Program-made: the position numbers and the translations under genes
Source: Actinomucor elegans
Taxonomy: Eukaryota; Mucoromycota; Mucoromycetes; Mucorales; Mucoraceae
NCBI GenBank assembly: GCA_026027325.1
Contig: JAMSLZ010000012.1
Span: 372,001 to 436,000, forward strand
Direction: 5' to 3'
DNA length: 64,000 nucleotides
Part shown: in pieces, positions 46,802 to 57,927 of the stretch
How the letters are laid out: each line of letters starts with the position of its first letter
How positions within the stretch are numbered: position 1 is the first letter of the stretch
The notes under the pieces: generated by a model
Told to the model about the DNA's origin: nothing
The model's database searches: none
What the model saw: only the letters and a program-made list of their open reading frames with translations

Positions 46802-48145
46802 ATGTATGATTATATTTCCTCCTGCAAGGAGTCCGATCAAAGTGACTCGCCACCGCCCTCAATAGGTGATATCAATAAACTTATACAAGAATATTCTCAA
46901 AAGAGAGCCAAGTTCTTCAAGATATTCCCTCTTTTGATGCCATATCTGGCATTAAAAGACAAACTTACCTGCGCTTTACTCAACCGTTCCTTCTATGAAA
47001 GCACGTCAGAACTGATATGGAAAGAACCCGATTTTCATAAACTAGCACATATCCATGATGCATTGTACATGTTTAACAGGTTCTTGAATCACATACCCAC
47101 CATACGCAGCGAAACCACAGCAAAAATACGCAAAATTGATATCTCCAACGTAGAAGAAAGCCTTTATGACCGAGTTAACCCCAAGTTCTTTTCTATTCTC
47201 GTTCAATTCTGTTCTCAAGGACTCAACTCGCTCAATCTCCAAAAGGTTAATTTCTTTAACTCGAGATCATTACCCAAAAGTCCTTCTGTTTGGGAATTAC
47301 CGCATCTGACCTATCTGAATTTGTCTTATTGTTCACAAGTCAATGATGATATGATAGTCGCCATGGCTCGTGCTTGTAGAGCGCTTATTCAGGTACGACT
47401 GGATGGTCTCGTTCGACACAAAGGCAAAGGGCTTGCAGGCCTGGCAGCTGAATGCGATGGACTCGAATCTGTTTCTGTACGCTACAACACAGCTATGGAA
47501 GATCAGGCAATCGTAGCACTCGCTAAATTCAGACACATTCGACTCTTGGAACTTGATCTGACAGGCTGTACAAAACTTACACCAACAGGTTTTGAAATGT
47601 TGGCTCGTTATGCGGCGCATTTGACATATCTCTCCCTGGCCGAGACTTGGTGTACTTTGAACGAACTGCGCCGCTTTATTTGCATTAATCGCCATACATT
47701 GTCATTGAATATTTCAGGCCTTAAAGCATGCTCACATGAAGCACTCGCTGATTATATTTGGCATTCGCACTGCAAAGCGCTGTTGGAATTGACCATGGAC
47801 ACAGCCACGGCAACTGCTCTCGTTGAACTCTCTCAAACGTATCTAATCGATGCCAACGTTCGTCGCGTCACCCGGATCACACTCACCAACTTACCAGAAC
47901 ATACACCAATGGCATATTTGTATCAGTTACTGCACTTATTTCCGAATGTACACCATATTACCTTCATCCGAGCTTATTTTGAAACTGACTTTATGCTGGG
48001 AACTTATCGTGAACCCTCGCCTACAGATGAGCAATATATTACTGATAGCGAGTTGGAAAAGTTTAATCTAAGACAGGAAAAAGTTTTGGCTTCTGTTATT
48101 CGTGAGAGAGAGGACAATGTTGACTGTAGTCTTTTGAACTGGTAA
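46802..48145 (+). CDS. F-box/leucine-rich-repeat-like protein
   Basis: Intronless frame of 447 aa, starting 105 bp after the DIS3L stop. Residues about 38-70 (FKIFPLLMPYLALKDKLTCALLNRSFYESTSELIW) have the pattern of an F-box, which binds SKP1 in SCF ubiquitin ligases: P..L, then C.LV.R.W.....LW. From about 120 onward there are leucine-rich repeats of the Cys-containing kind, for example LTYLNLSYCSQVNDDMIVAM and RLLELDLTGCTKLTPTGFEML, as in AMN1/GRR1-type proteins. These would form the substrate-binding horseshoe. Length and order fit fungal FBXL proteins. The target cannot be inferred. The spacing suggests its promoter lies within the DIS3L 3' flank. Confidence 0.83.
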   Translation: MYDYISSCKESDQSDSPPPSIGDINKLIQEYSQKRAKFFKIFPLLMPYLALKDKLTCALLNRSFYESTSELIWKEPDFHKLAHIHDALYMFNRFLNHIPTIRSETTAKIRKIDISNVEESLYDRVNPKFFSILVQFCSQGLNSLNLQKVNFFNSRSLPKSPSVWELPHLTYLNLSYCSQVNDDMIVAMARACRALIQVRLDGLVRHKGKGLAGLAAECDGLESVSVRYNTAMEDQAIVALAKFRHIRLLELDLTGCTKLTPTGFEMLARYAAHLTYLSLAETWCTLNELRRFICINRHTLSLNISGLKACSHEALADYIWHSHCKALLELTMDTATATALVELSQTYLIDANVRRVTRITLTNLPEHTPMAYLYQLLHLFPNVHHITFIRAYFETDFMLGTYREPSPTDEQYITDSELEKFNLRQEKVLASVIREREDNVDCSLLNW

Positions 48146-48313
48146 TGGCCAAAAACCCGCAGAGCATTACGATCTTGATGCTGTATCTAGTACATATTTT
48201 AGTTTATATATATCACCTTGTTTAATAAAGATTCTATGATATACAATATCTTATCAATACCTTATATATATACATATATATACATGGCCAAAACATCACA
48301 TCTCATTAACAAA

Positions 48314-48360
<47 letters not shown>

Positions 48361-49922
48361 TGTAATACAAATCATAAGCATTTCAATATTTTTAAAGAAA
48401 TTCTATTTCAGAATGAAATTGCTGAGCATTTACAACTGCTCTTTTGTGCTGAAGTACCTTTACCTAGAATCATACTGAGAATACGAACATAAAAGGTGAT
48501 CCAGTGGCTTATTCTAAAAATATGATGTTAATCAAATGCAATTTTAAATCGAAATTGATGAAAAGATCTACAGATCTGTAGCATGAAATGTATACATTTT
48601 ACAATCATTAATTAAAATAGAATGCACTTGTAACATCTCGGCCAAATAATGGTTCTAGTAGACATATTATTTCATTCTGGACATGGGCTAACTATCAGAT
48701 GCGATATTGGCTAGGAATAAGTCTAGAAATATGAAGATTTCTTTTAAGAAAGACCTTCTATAATAGCGCATATTTTAATCTTTGACTACTACATATTATA
48801 TTATAGCTACGCACTATAATTTAAAGGGCTTCTTATACTACTATACTACCGCCCTTACACGAAATTTTATCATGACAATCAATTTAATTAACTCTATTCC
48901 AGGGCGTTGATTGCTATATTAACATGATACGATGGTAGGTTATGAGAATTGTAGCAGTGCTACTCATAGATATGGATTAAAGATACGCTTGATTGCATTC
49001 GAGTGAACTAATGGATATATAAAGGGGAGTATTGCTTTTACCATGACACATACTCACCTTATAATAAAGGGTTAACAAGTCCCATTTCTTATGTTTTTTT
49101 TTGTTAATTTAAGATCTAGATATTATTACCCATCAACATATTCCAGAATTTTTCAAAATATCTCTTTTTGCAGAGAATAAGTACTGCCAATTGAAGACAT
49201 GTTATAATTACAGTAGGCTAGAGAGTATGTAAATGTACCTTTATGGTATTTTATATCCTAATAAACATACGTGTTATAGATGCATTCAAAAAATTTGGCC
49301 TATGGGGATATCTTTGAGATTTCCCCCTGAAATTGAGCTACCTTAATCTCCATATTTCTCGTTTATTGTCGCATCTGATGTGTGTGTTTTACGCATTCAG
49401 GATGAAATATTGATTCTACCGGAATAATAATTTGATTAATTTACTATATAGTAATGATTGGTAGTAAATTATATACCGTTCATGCAAACTAGCTTGAATG
49501 ATCTATGGATCTCTTGACTAATCCCGATTTGATATCGCATCTGATTAGTATCTCGTGTACAAAATAAACCGTTGTATCTATTAGAAGATTTGTTTAATTG
49601 TTAAAGTGCGAATGCATATAGTACTTTGCTGGTAATTAATATCGAGTTATATATATATATTTATTCCATATAACGATACTACATTTTTGAATCTCGCATC
49701 CGATTTCGGTCTAATATTGCATCTGATTAGCATGATTATGTGGCCTATAGAAGCTGCTGTACCTGTTAAATTTTAATCCTATCACTTCATATTTGTTGAC
49801 TGACGATAGTGGTATTTTTTTTTAATCAATAATTGTGTGCTAATAAGTCGAATATAGTGGTAATATTATTATTTCCAGTAATGTTTTAAAACAAGCCTTT
49901 TTTATTTACGATAAACAACCAT
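48146..49922. other. Intergenic with 41-nt A tract and periodic repeats
   Basis: No gene recognised. A 41-nt A tract lies at 48317-48357. The right-hand part (49340-49760) holds three copies of the periodic repeat, listed separately. Confidence 0.45.
49340..49760 (+). repeat. Three well-preserved periodic repeat copies
   Basis: Cores GTCGCATCTGATG (49369), ATCGCATCTGATTAG (about 49535) and ATTGCATCTGATTAG (about 49717) lie 166 and 182 bp apart. The second and third are preceded by GATCTCTTGACTAATCCCGATTTGAT-like and TTTCGGTCTAAT boxes and followed by TGTATCTATTAGAA or CTGTACCTGTTAAA. The best copies for deriving a consensus. Confidence 0.65.
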
Positions 49923-51481
49923 TTAAACTCTTGAATAACCAACCGGTATAATATGCAAACTATTCGTTTCATAAGAGGTCTCATACGTGGAAACTGAGTA
50001 TGTACGTATGCAATTTTCTGTCGTGTTACCACTTTCATCTGGTACATCCTTTGTGGCAGAATCTTTCAGAGTAGAATGAGCAAAGCATGTCGCACATACA
50101 CATTGATACGTTTCATTAATTCTGATTTTATGATATGACATATTTCTGATACACACAAGGCTTGTACACAATGTCATGACCATTAGTAACATTAAGGTGA
50201 GCGTTGTAAATAGCAAATTGTATCTCGTAAGCTACAAGTATCCTCTATTAGCACATCTCCATATACATCTATTTTATGTAACCGATGCAAAAACATTTAC
50301 CATAAAGGGATCCTCAGTGACTTCTCTAGGTTTACCAAACGTAAACAGGCGATAGCCGAAGTAGCCGATGGAACCGAACAAGATTGTACTAAAAATCATC
50401 AGGGTCTTCACATGTTCGTTTCTTGCACTGAAGATAGCTAGGAGAAATGCAACCAAACCTGATCCAAACACCAGTATGCTTTCAAAAGCAGGGATGTTTT
50501 TGTAGCCTACAAGATGTGAGGGTACCAATTGAACCGCATATGCAAAGAGGAAAAAGAAATCTATTTTTAAGAGGCCGGTGAAGATGGCCCAGCCGATCAA
50601 TGTATTACGTAGACGGACATCGGCAAATGTATGCGAAAGGTAATTGCGCCATGTAAAGATACGGTGTAACTTGATCAAACCTACTAACATGATAAAAAAA
50701 AAGATGGGTACAAATACAAGAACGACGTATTCAAAAGACTTGATATTGGAGATGTACTCTTCCAAATTGTCTTGCAAATGGATAGGCTTGGAGCTGTTGT
50801 TTATAATGACAGCCATTCTAAGTTCCACTAAAGTATCATTCAACACTGGATTGGGTAGCGTTGTTATTGCGGTGTTCCCAATTGGAAAATCACAGCCAAA
50901 CTTTTCAAATATCATGTGCTGGATTGTCTGAATACCAATAAAGATCACCATCAAGATACCTACATCACCCAAGATTTTTAATATAGCGATATAAGGTTAA
51001 GGTGTACAGCACAGTGATCCTATCATTCTGTCATAAACGTGCTGTGCATCTTGAAACACTTACCAAATAAGAAAAATATCAATAACTGAAAAGAGTTCCG
51101 TTGCCTTAAAGCATCTACATAGAGAAACAACTTGTATATAGGTGTTATAATGAAGATACCATGGTAGATCAAATCCATTTGTCCCAGTCCCAAGGCTTTA
51201 AGAGAGAATTTACACTGAGAAAAAATCATGGTGTGGTAGTAAATGATAAAACCTTCTATTACTGCTATAGCTAATGCCTCTACTGTCAGAAAAAAAAGCA
51301 GTGTCATACTGACGGGACATTGAATCATCGAGAGATGCAACTTTTCAGTGGTAGCTCTTGCCTTATTCCCAATGAGGCCATTGGAGCTATTACCATCTTG
51401 TTGATCTGGTTGCTGTTTTTGAGTAGCTGTTTTGCATTTCAGTAAACGATTGGACAGGTTTAGTTTTTCGGCAAGCGTCAT
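49923..51481 (-). CDS. Multi-pass membrane protein, fungal, unknown function
   Basis: Exons 51064-51481, 50301-50959 and 49923-50231 encode 461 aa. About seven or eight hydrophobic helices are visible, among them MTLLFFLTVEALAIAVIEGF, LMVIFIGIQTIQHMIF, YVVLVFVPIFFFIMLVGLI, TLIGWAIFTGLLKIDFFFLF and MIFSTILFGSIGYFGYRLF. The N terminus is hydrophilic, and the C-terminal 60 residues contain a cysteine-rich stretch (YQCVCATCFAH). The topology recalls the fungal UPF0658 Golgi membrane proteins, but I cannot confirm this from motifs. The 39-nt A/T tract at 51654-51692 separates it from the aminotransferase gene on the same strand. Joins are in phase. Confidence 0.68.
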
Positions 51482-51649
51482 GTCTATAATAATTTATTAC
51501 ATATAAACATTTAACGCTTTTATATACTATAGAAAAACGTATGTGTCAAAAGGAGATAGCAATCTTTTTGGAGACAAGTACATAATAGATATTAAAGGAG
51601 ATATTGCTGCTGATTTATCATACAATCACATCTAGATGATTATTTGAAT

Positions 51650-51653
<4 letters not shown>

Positions 51654-51692
<39 letters not shown>
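51654..51692. repeat. 39-nt A tract
   Basis: Uninterrupted run of A on the plus strand in the 3' flank of the aminotransferase gene, where its transcript would read U39. One of several 26-41 nt homopolymer tracts in the window. Confidence 0.95.
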
Positions 51693-51693
<1 letters not shown>

Positions 51694-51743
51694 GATGTAA
51701 AAAGATTATAGGAACGTTTATATATTATAAATACAATTTTTTT

Positions 51744-52780
51744 TTAGTTGATAACAACGGACCAAGGATGTTCAACTTCACCATATTGAATAGCGTTGAT
51801 GGCATCATTGAAACGCTTGGTATAGGGACCAGCTTGAGAGCTGGAATCATTAGGATCAAGAGGGATCTTGAGGTCTTCACCCATATAACCGATTTCCTTG
51901 ATAGGGCTAACGACGCAGGCGGTACCAGCACCAAACATCTCAAGAACGCGACCAGCCTTGATCAAATCACGGAGTTCAGGCATAGTCATAGAACGTTCGC
52001 TGACCTTGAACTCATTCCAATCCTTGGCCAAGTTGATGATGGAATCACGAGTAACACCAGGAAGAATGGAACCATCTAAGGGAGGAGTGACGAGCTCTAA
52101 TTCACCATCATCATTCTTTAACATAATGAACAAGTTGGTAGTACCGATCTCAGTCAACTGATGTTGCTCACCAAACAACCAAAGGTTTTGTTGGTATCCC
52201 TTCTCAGAAGCCAAACGTTGAGGTAACAAACCTAAGAGATTATATTTGTTAATTTGGATTGTGTATTTGATACTATCATGTTACTTACCAGGAGCATAGT
52301 TACCGCCCACCTTGGCATCACCAGTACCGCGAGGCCAGGCACGAATATATTCAGTGGTGGCCATCAAACGGACAGCGTTGAAGCCAGTCTTGTAATAGGG
52401 TCCAACGGGACAACCAATAACGAAAAGCATTGCCTTGGTAGGAGGGTTAACACCCAACATCTCTTGTGTACCAATCATGGTAGGACGCAAGTATAAAGAA
52501 TAACCCTTTCCTTCAGGAATCCATCTTTCATCTATCTTCAAATATTCGGCAATACACTTGAGTAATTCCTCAGAGTCGAATTGCTATTATTCCAGTTAGT
52601 TTATAACAATATATGCAAATAGAAAAGTAACTTACAGGAAGAGCAATACGAGCAGTAGATCTGTTCATACGAGCCATGTTCATATCAGGTCTGAAAAGAC
52701 GGATCTTGCCATTCTTGTCCTTGTATGCTTTCATACCTTCAAAACACTACATTATATTTAGCATCTACCATAAATTCTGT

Positions 52781-52821
<41 letters not shown>

Positions 52822-53227
52822 TCAGAAGCATAATGGAAAACAACAGCACTGGGAGCCAAACTCAAGTTTTCATAAGGGCGAAGCTGAGGAGCAGCCCAGC
52901 CGTTTTTTTCATCCCAGTCAGCAGTGATCCTGTCAATGAATCCCAGATTATTAAACTGTCAAAAAAAAAAAAAAAAAAAAAAAAAAAATAAAGCCTTACA
53001 TATGATCTGTAAAGGTTTGACCAAAGACAAGTTCATTCTTGGCAACCAAAGGCTTGAGTGTATCTGACTTCTTCACTTGAAGCTTGCTAAACTATGATGC
53101 CATAATTGATGAATATTTTAGAACGCGACGCGTTTTTATCAAAACTTACACTCAATTCACTAGTGAATCTTTTAGCTTGAGAGAAAGCAGAGCGTCTGAA
53201 GGTAGGCAGAATTCTTGAAGAAAGCAT
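51744..53227 (-). CDS. BAT1: Branched-chain amino acid aminotransferase, mitochondrial type
   Basis: Six exons (53150-53227, 53000-53091, 52821-52929, 52636-52746, 52289-52583, 51744-52231) encode 390 aa. The N terminus [20 protein letters not shown] is a basic, hydroxylated mitochondrial presequence. Family landmarks: [48 protein letters not shown], the PLP lysine K221 in [36 protein letters not shown], and GTACVVSPI. It transfers the amino group between leucine, isoleucine or valine and 2-oxoglutarate in the last step of synthesis and first of breakdown. The introns around exon 3 hold long homopolymers: 36 T at 52783-52818 and 28 A at 52961-52988, which in the pre-mRNA become A36 and U28, able to pair across exon 3. 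Confidence 0.95.
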
Positions 53228-53709
53228 TTGGTAAAAGAAAAAAAGAGTACTCTTTTCTCGTGAAATGATAATGGAAAACTTGTATTTAAGTGATTGTTTG
53301 GAGTTTGAAAGTCACAGTGAGTCACTCCGCGCCTATGAGAAGGTCTCTCTCTCGACTTTGTGCTCTGATGTGCTTGATAAACTTCCCACGGTACCTTTAT
53401 TTTAACTTTATATTCTAATTGCTCTGGGGTACATGCTTTCTCTGTGTGAAAACTCAAGTTAAGCCTCAAGTTTTCTAATGAAAGAAACGCTTGACAGGTC
53501 AACGAAATTGAATAGTTTGCGGAAGGATAAATCTATTATAATGATATGCAGCCTGGCCAATAAGATCAGACTATTCATCTTGTATACACTTCTGGTCAGG
53601 TCCAATCCCTGAACGCTCTTTCTTATCTAGTACTACGGATAAAAGATTTATTACTTCTAACAAACAAAAGAACAATGTATACAGTAAATTCATTTGGTTT
53701 ATTTGGTTA
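53228..53709. other. Aminotransferase promoter region
   Basis: 482 bp between the aminotransferase start and the stop codon of the next minus-strand gene. The minus frame at 53152-53502 overlaps exon 1 and is not supported. It contains CGCGCC-like and TGACTC-type short motifs (GAGTCACTCC near 53320). TGACTC is the Gcn4 core, and amino-acid genes are typical Gcn4 targets, so this may be a control site (inference). Confidence 0.4.
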
Positions 53710-54974
53710 TTAATAATAGCCTTCATCTTCTTCTTTAACTGGCTTTCGTTTCAGTTGAGGCTGCTTGAGATTATATTCTGTAAAAGTAGGTGTAGGCGAA
53801 GGTGCATTTTCAATGTCAATGATATTGCCATCGGGGCCTAACCGGAAGCCAATAGTGAATTGAGAATCTCTTCTCGTACTGTCGATGAATGGGATCTGTA
53901 GTTGATCCATTTGTTTTTGCGGCACAATGGCTGAAGCAGGTGCAATCGATTTTTTAATGTTTCTGAATGAAAAAGTATCTATTCTTCTCTTGGGAGTCTC
54001 TGTGGACTTTGATCGAGGCTTTGCATTGTTAAGGACAATAACAGACCGATCATTGGCTGCAAATGGGACACCACCTGCCCCACCAGCTCCATTGATCATA
54101 GCATTAGCAGGCATAGTAACGCCTGGTCCACCCATCATGGCAGGATTCATAGTGCCTTCGAGTAAATCTGAATCTTTAAGGATATATCTTCGATATACAG
54201 AATATTCATATATACGTAAAGACCAGTAAACCTAGTGTAATCAATGATTTAGTATTCAAATACAATCATCTACAATGCTCATTTACATAGAATGCCAGCA
54301 TAAGAATGAAAAAGATAATACCAAACTTAAGTTCGTCTTCCCATAAGCTATGACAATTGTAAAAATCTTGAACAAAGTCGAATTGAGGGACAGTGCTATT
54401 GAGTGTAGTATTCATGCTTTGTGTAATGTCATTGGATGAGGTACTGATGCACCAGTTGCGATAATCGATTTTACTGGTGATAAACAAGATAACGTTGACA
54501 AATGTATCTACTAGCACCATAAACACGCATACAAAAACAGCATGAGAAAACTTGTATACGTATAGTTTCACATCCTATTGTCTAATCAGTATAGATAATT
54601 GATTCATGTTCTATTGCTTACAGTAATTAATATAACAAGCCCACCCACTGAGACTAATGATAAGATCAAATTGACTACACCAAACACAGTGGTAGCAGCA
54701 GATGGCATATGGGAATAAAATACTAGATGGAATCATTAGCTTTTATTGTTATATAGAATAGCAATGACCTACAGCTTGAGCTTTGAAATGATAGCACAGC
54801 CATATACATTGAAAAAGCCTATTAAATAGATAAGTATCTTTTTTTCTCTTTCAAATCAACTTTGCGGATATTTACAGCCCATATTAAACATATAATACCG
54901 CAGCCAAATCTTAGTGGTATGCAACCGCAACATTTACATGGAGGGGCGGGTGTTAACATTGGTCCTGCATACAT
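53710..54974 (-). CDS. Four-helix membrane protein with disordered tail, unknown
   Basis: Five exons (54876-54974, 54773-54818, 54622-54722, 54287-54574, 53710-54231) encode 351 aa. The cytosolic-type N terminus is Cys/Pro-rich (PAPPCKCCGCIPLRFGCGII), reaching straight into the first helix, and could be palmitoylated (inference). Further helices: TVFGVVNLILSLVSVGGLVIL, AVFVCVFMVLVDTFVNVILF and FGIIFFILMLAFYVYWSL. Between helices three and four is a 50-residue loop with possible N-glycosylation sites (NTTLNST). The last 150 residues are Pro/Gly/Ala-rich and basic, without a domain. The general plan resembles fungal tetraspan proteins, but I do not recognise the family. All joins keep frame. 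Confidence 0.68.
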
Positions 54975-55763
54975 TTTTTATATTATTGTTGCTGTTCGGA
55001 TTCTATAAGATGCAATAGGATGGAATTGAAAGAACAAAACAATAAGCGACAGAAGAAAGAAAGTAATATATAGAAGAAAAGATGGTTATAAAGCATTCAG
55101 TCCATGGCCAAAATAGCAATCAATAACAACAACGAAATCAAAAGGGCATTAGTGATTATACAGGCGTTTACTAGGTAGGGTTATTGTTTGCAGATATCCT
55201 TTTATGGTGTTTGCTACTGTGGCACCTATTAATTATTATTATAATAGTTTATGGCCCATCCATGGGAAATTAACAGAAACTCTCATTAGACTCGCCAGCA
55301 CCAGGATAAGGGCCAGTTTTTCTCTTTTTAGCAGCAATTCTTTCAATTGTCTCATCCATAACCGACTTTCTTTTTTTTTCCAGTTATATATATATGTGCA
55401 ATACATGTATATTCATAGCGGATCATTGATGAGTTAGTTAAACATATTGGTTGTGCTTCGATCAAATAAAGACGATGCAGCAACTCATTTTAAGCATGAA
55501 CTACTAATCCGATGCAGCATTAGACTGAAATTAGCCAAAAGAACGAATGAACCATTAGATCTATTTAGATTAAATGAAATTGTACGTAATTCGCCATGAC
55601 TCGTCAAAATTTATGTGCTCATATTACTTGGGGATTAAATAAAGGCCATACTAGGTGCAGCAGTTTAAATTGAGCGTGAGCTACTAAGGAAATATGATGT
55701 TGGACCGTGGAAAGATCATCCATTTTTCAACACTAGCGTAATTAATACACAAAATAAAGTTTA
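54975..55763. other. Intergenic with reverse periodic-repeat copies
   Basis: No gene. On the minus strand, boxes CAGTCTAATGCTGCATCGGATTAG (within 55505-55530) and ACTGCTGCACCTAGTA (about 55649-55665) belong to the periodic repeat family. Confidence 0.45.
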
Positions 55764-56666
55764 TTAAAGTTTACGACCTAATGAAGCACTTGTCACTTTA
55801 TCTTTTTTGTATCTTCTATGAGCCTCACGCAGATGTTCGGGACGGATGGCCCCCGTATGGCCCCATTCCTCCATAATCTCTTTTGCTATTATAATATGAA
55901 TATCTTTTGTTACCAATTCTAAATGACATTTACCTTTTTCTACTATTTCACCTACGTAGACCTTTGAGAAGCCAGCTACGACAAAAGCCATGGTTTGTGA
56001 ACATTGCTGATTGAGTACCTGACTTACAAGCTATAAACTCCTCTTAGTATATCGTATCTTCTTAACCTTGCTTTATATTACCCTCTTGACATTAGTTCTG
56101 TTCAAAGCAGATCGACGATATCCTTCATATCTCTGAAGCTGATCATCCGAAAAATTCTCCAACAAAATCTTCATGTCCTCTTTCGCTTTCTCCATTTGAG
56201 CTTGCATATGTGCATCCATATCCAATACTAGATCTTCTTTTTCATCATCATCACCTTCTGCTTCAGCATCTTTATTGTTGGACGCGTCTTTACTGCCGTC
56301 TTTCGCTTCTTCTGCTTTGGCTTCATCCTCTGCTGCTGTACTGTTCGCTATACTGCCTTCTCGGTCAGTTTCTACAGATCCTTGTCGAGACGGTGGTGCT
56401 GTACTTCCACTCTTTCGTCGACTGTACTGTTGCGAAGGACCTTGTGATTGGGTATTGACATTACTTGTGGTACTGCTTCGTTTGATCGCTGCTACCGCTG
56501 CTGCTGCCGTTGTGAGTGGACGTCCATACTGTTGCGAATGAGGTGGACTGGTAGCCATCATACTATGATGTGGGGGTGAAAACGCATGTAAAGGAGATTT
56601 TTTCGAAGGTGGAGGTGAAGAAGCATGTGCGCCTGACTTTCTTTTAGAGCCACTACTAGGTATCAT
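55764..56666 (-). CDS. TAF11: TFIID subunit TAF11
   Basis: Exons 56082-56666, 55934-56030 and 55764-55885 give 267 aa. The N-terminal 140 residues are disordered: Ser/Pro/His-rich, an alanine run (TTAAAAAVAAI), then Ala/Asp/Glu/Lys-rich. The conserved C-terminal histone fold begins at about residue 165: LLENFSDDQLQRYEGYRRSA, LNRTNVKR, then FVVAGFSKVYVGEIVEKAKE and HTGAIRPEHLREAHRRYKK. TAF11 pairs with TAF13 in TFIID and contacts TBP and TFIIA at RNA polymerase II promoters. At the exon 1/2 join the sequence runs KR-LVSQVLNQQCSQ, matching the family spacing. Confidence 0.93.
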
Positions 56667-57927
56667 TTTTTTTTCGGTTTCTAATCGTTAAGAATAAAAA
56701 AGACGATATAACTGAACAGAAGCTTACATGCACTAGAAAAGGACTGCTTTTTGTTTCTGTGGATAACGCCCCTTTGTTCCATTATTTTGAACATGTTGAT
56801 CTTTTTGGTAATTCACACCATACCTTCACATCATGACTAATAATTGAATTACTTTTGTTACATATAAAGTGTATTTGGATGATTTCTTTCATGTAAAGCC
56901 TCCATTCAAATGTAATAAAGCCGGAACTAAATAACTGCAATGTAACTTGACAAGAACTTTACCCTTTGTTAAAAAATTATAATATAATCTTTGTATTATT
57001 AAATGTAAAGTTAAGCTCTGTACAGAATATGACAGGAGACTTTGTATATATATATATATATATATGCCATAGCAAAATTGCATTGAAATATAATAGCATA
57101 CATCTCCTCCACCACCACTACGCGCTTTCTTTGATTTTATTGGATGGCAATTATTTAACTAATTTGTCGTTGCCAGAACTTTGATTTCATTTTTGAAAGT
57201 ACCGAGAAAGGAGAGGTAAACTAATAGATCTTGGGTAAAATTGAATGATTCATTAAATGGCGCAAACATTATCAGTTGATTGTGAAAAATAACAAAGTTA
57301 TAATCGATACAGCCATTCACTCATTTATTTTATTTTTTAATACTAAAATACAATAGTAATATCATATTTGATCAATAGATACGTTGCAATTTACATGCAT
57401 TTCAAGTGAGCTGCTACACCGAATAATCTATAAATGTCTTGGTCCATATCAGTTTAATGTTGCACCTGATATGTAAAGCATAATCAGAATACATTACTGT
57501 GGTTATAGAATCTTTATTTCACTGGAATATAATATGTATACCACTACTATCATCAATAGCCGGTAGTATATTATATGGATTTCATGTAGTATCAATCTTA
57601 TGATCTATGGATCTCTCAGTCGATCTAGATGCATTCATGTCGAATAGAGTTGCTAGTACAGGTTCAGAATCAACTGTAGTATCTACTAGAACTGTTTATT
57701 TAGTTGATAGAAAACATAACATACATTAATGGTCTGCAGTAAAATACGGATACTTCATGTAGCCTAGTTCTAATAATCTCTAGATCCCGGGTTAATGTCA
57801 TATCTAAAAAGCAGCTCACTCCCAGAATAGCTGCTGAATTGTTGCATAAAATTTTGACTATAAAAAAAATCGCTCTCAAAAGATCAGAATATAAATATCG
57901 TCAAGAATTAAGTCATTTTATTGTAGT
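56667..57927. other. Intergenic with periodic repeats
   Basis: No gene. The left part is TAF11 promoter flank, with a (TA)n run near 57046-57065. Periodic repeat copies occupy about 57410-57830 (listed separately). Confidence 0.4.
57410..57830 (+). repeat. Three periodic repeat copies
   Basis: Cores near 57460 (GTTGCACCTGATATG), 57630 (GATGCATTCATG) and 57798 (GTCATATCTAAAAAG), 168-169 bp apart. They are preceded by GGTCCATATCAGTTTAAT, GATCTCTCAGTCGATCTA and AGATCCCGGGTTAAT. Confidence 0.55.
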
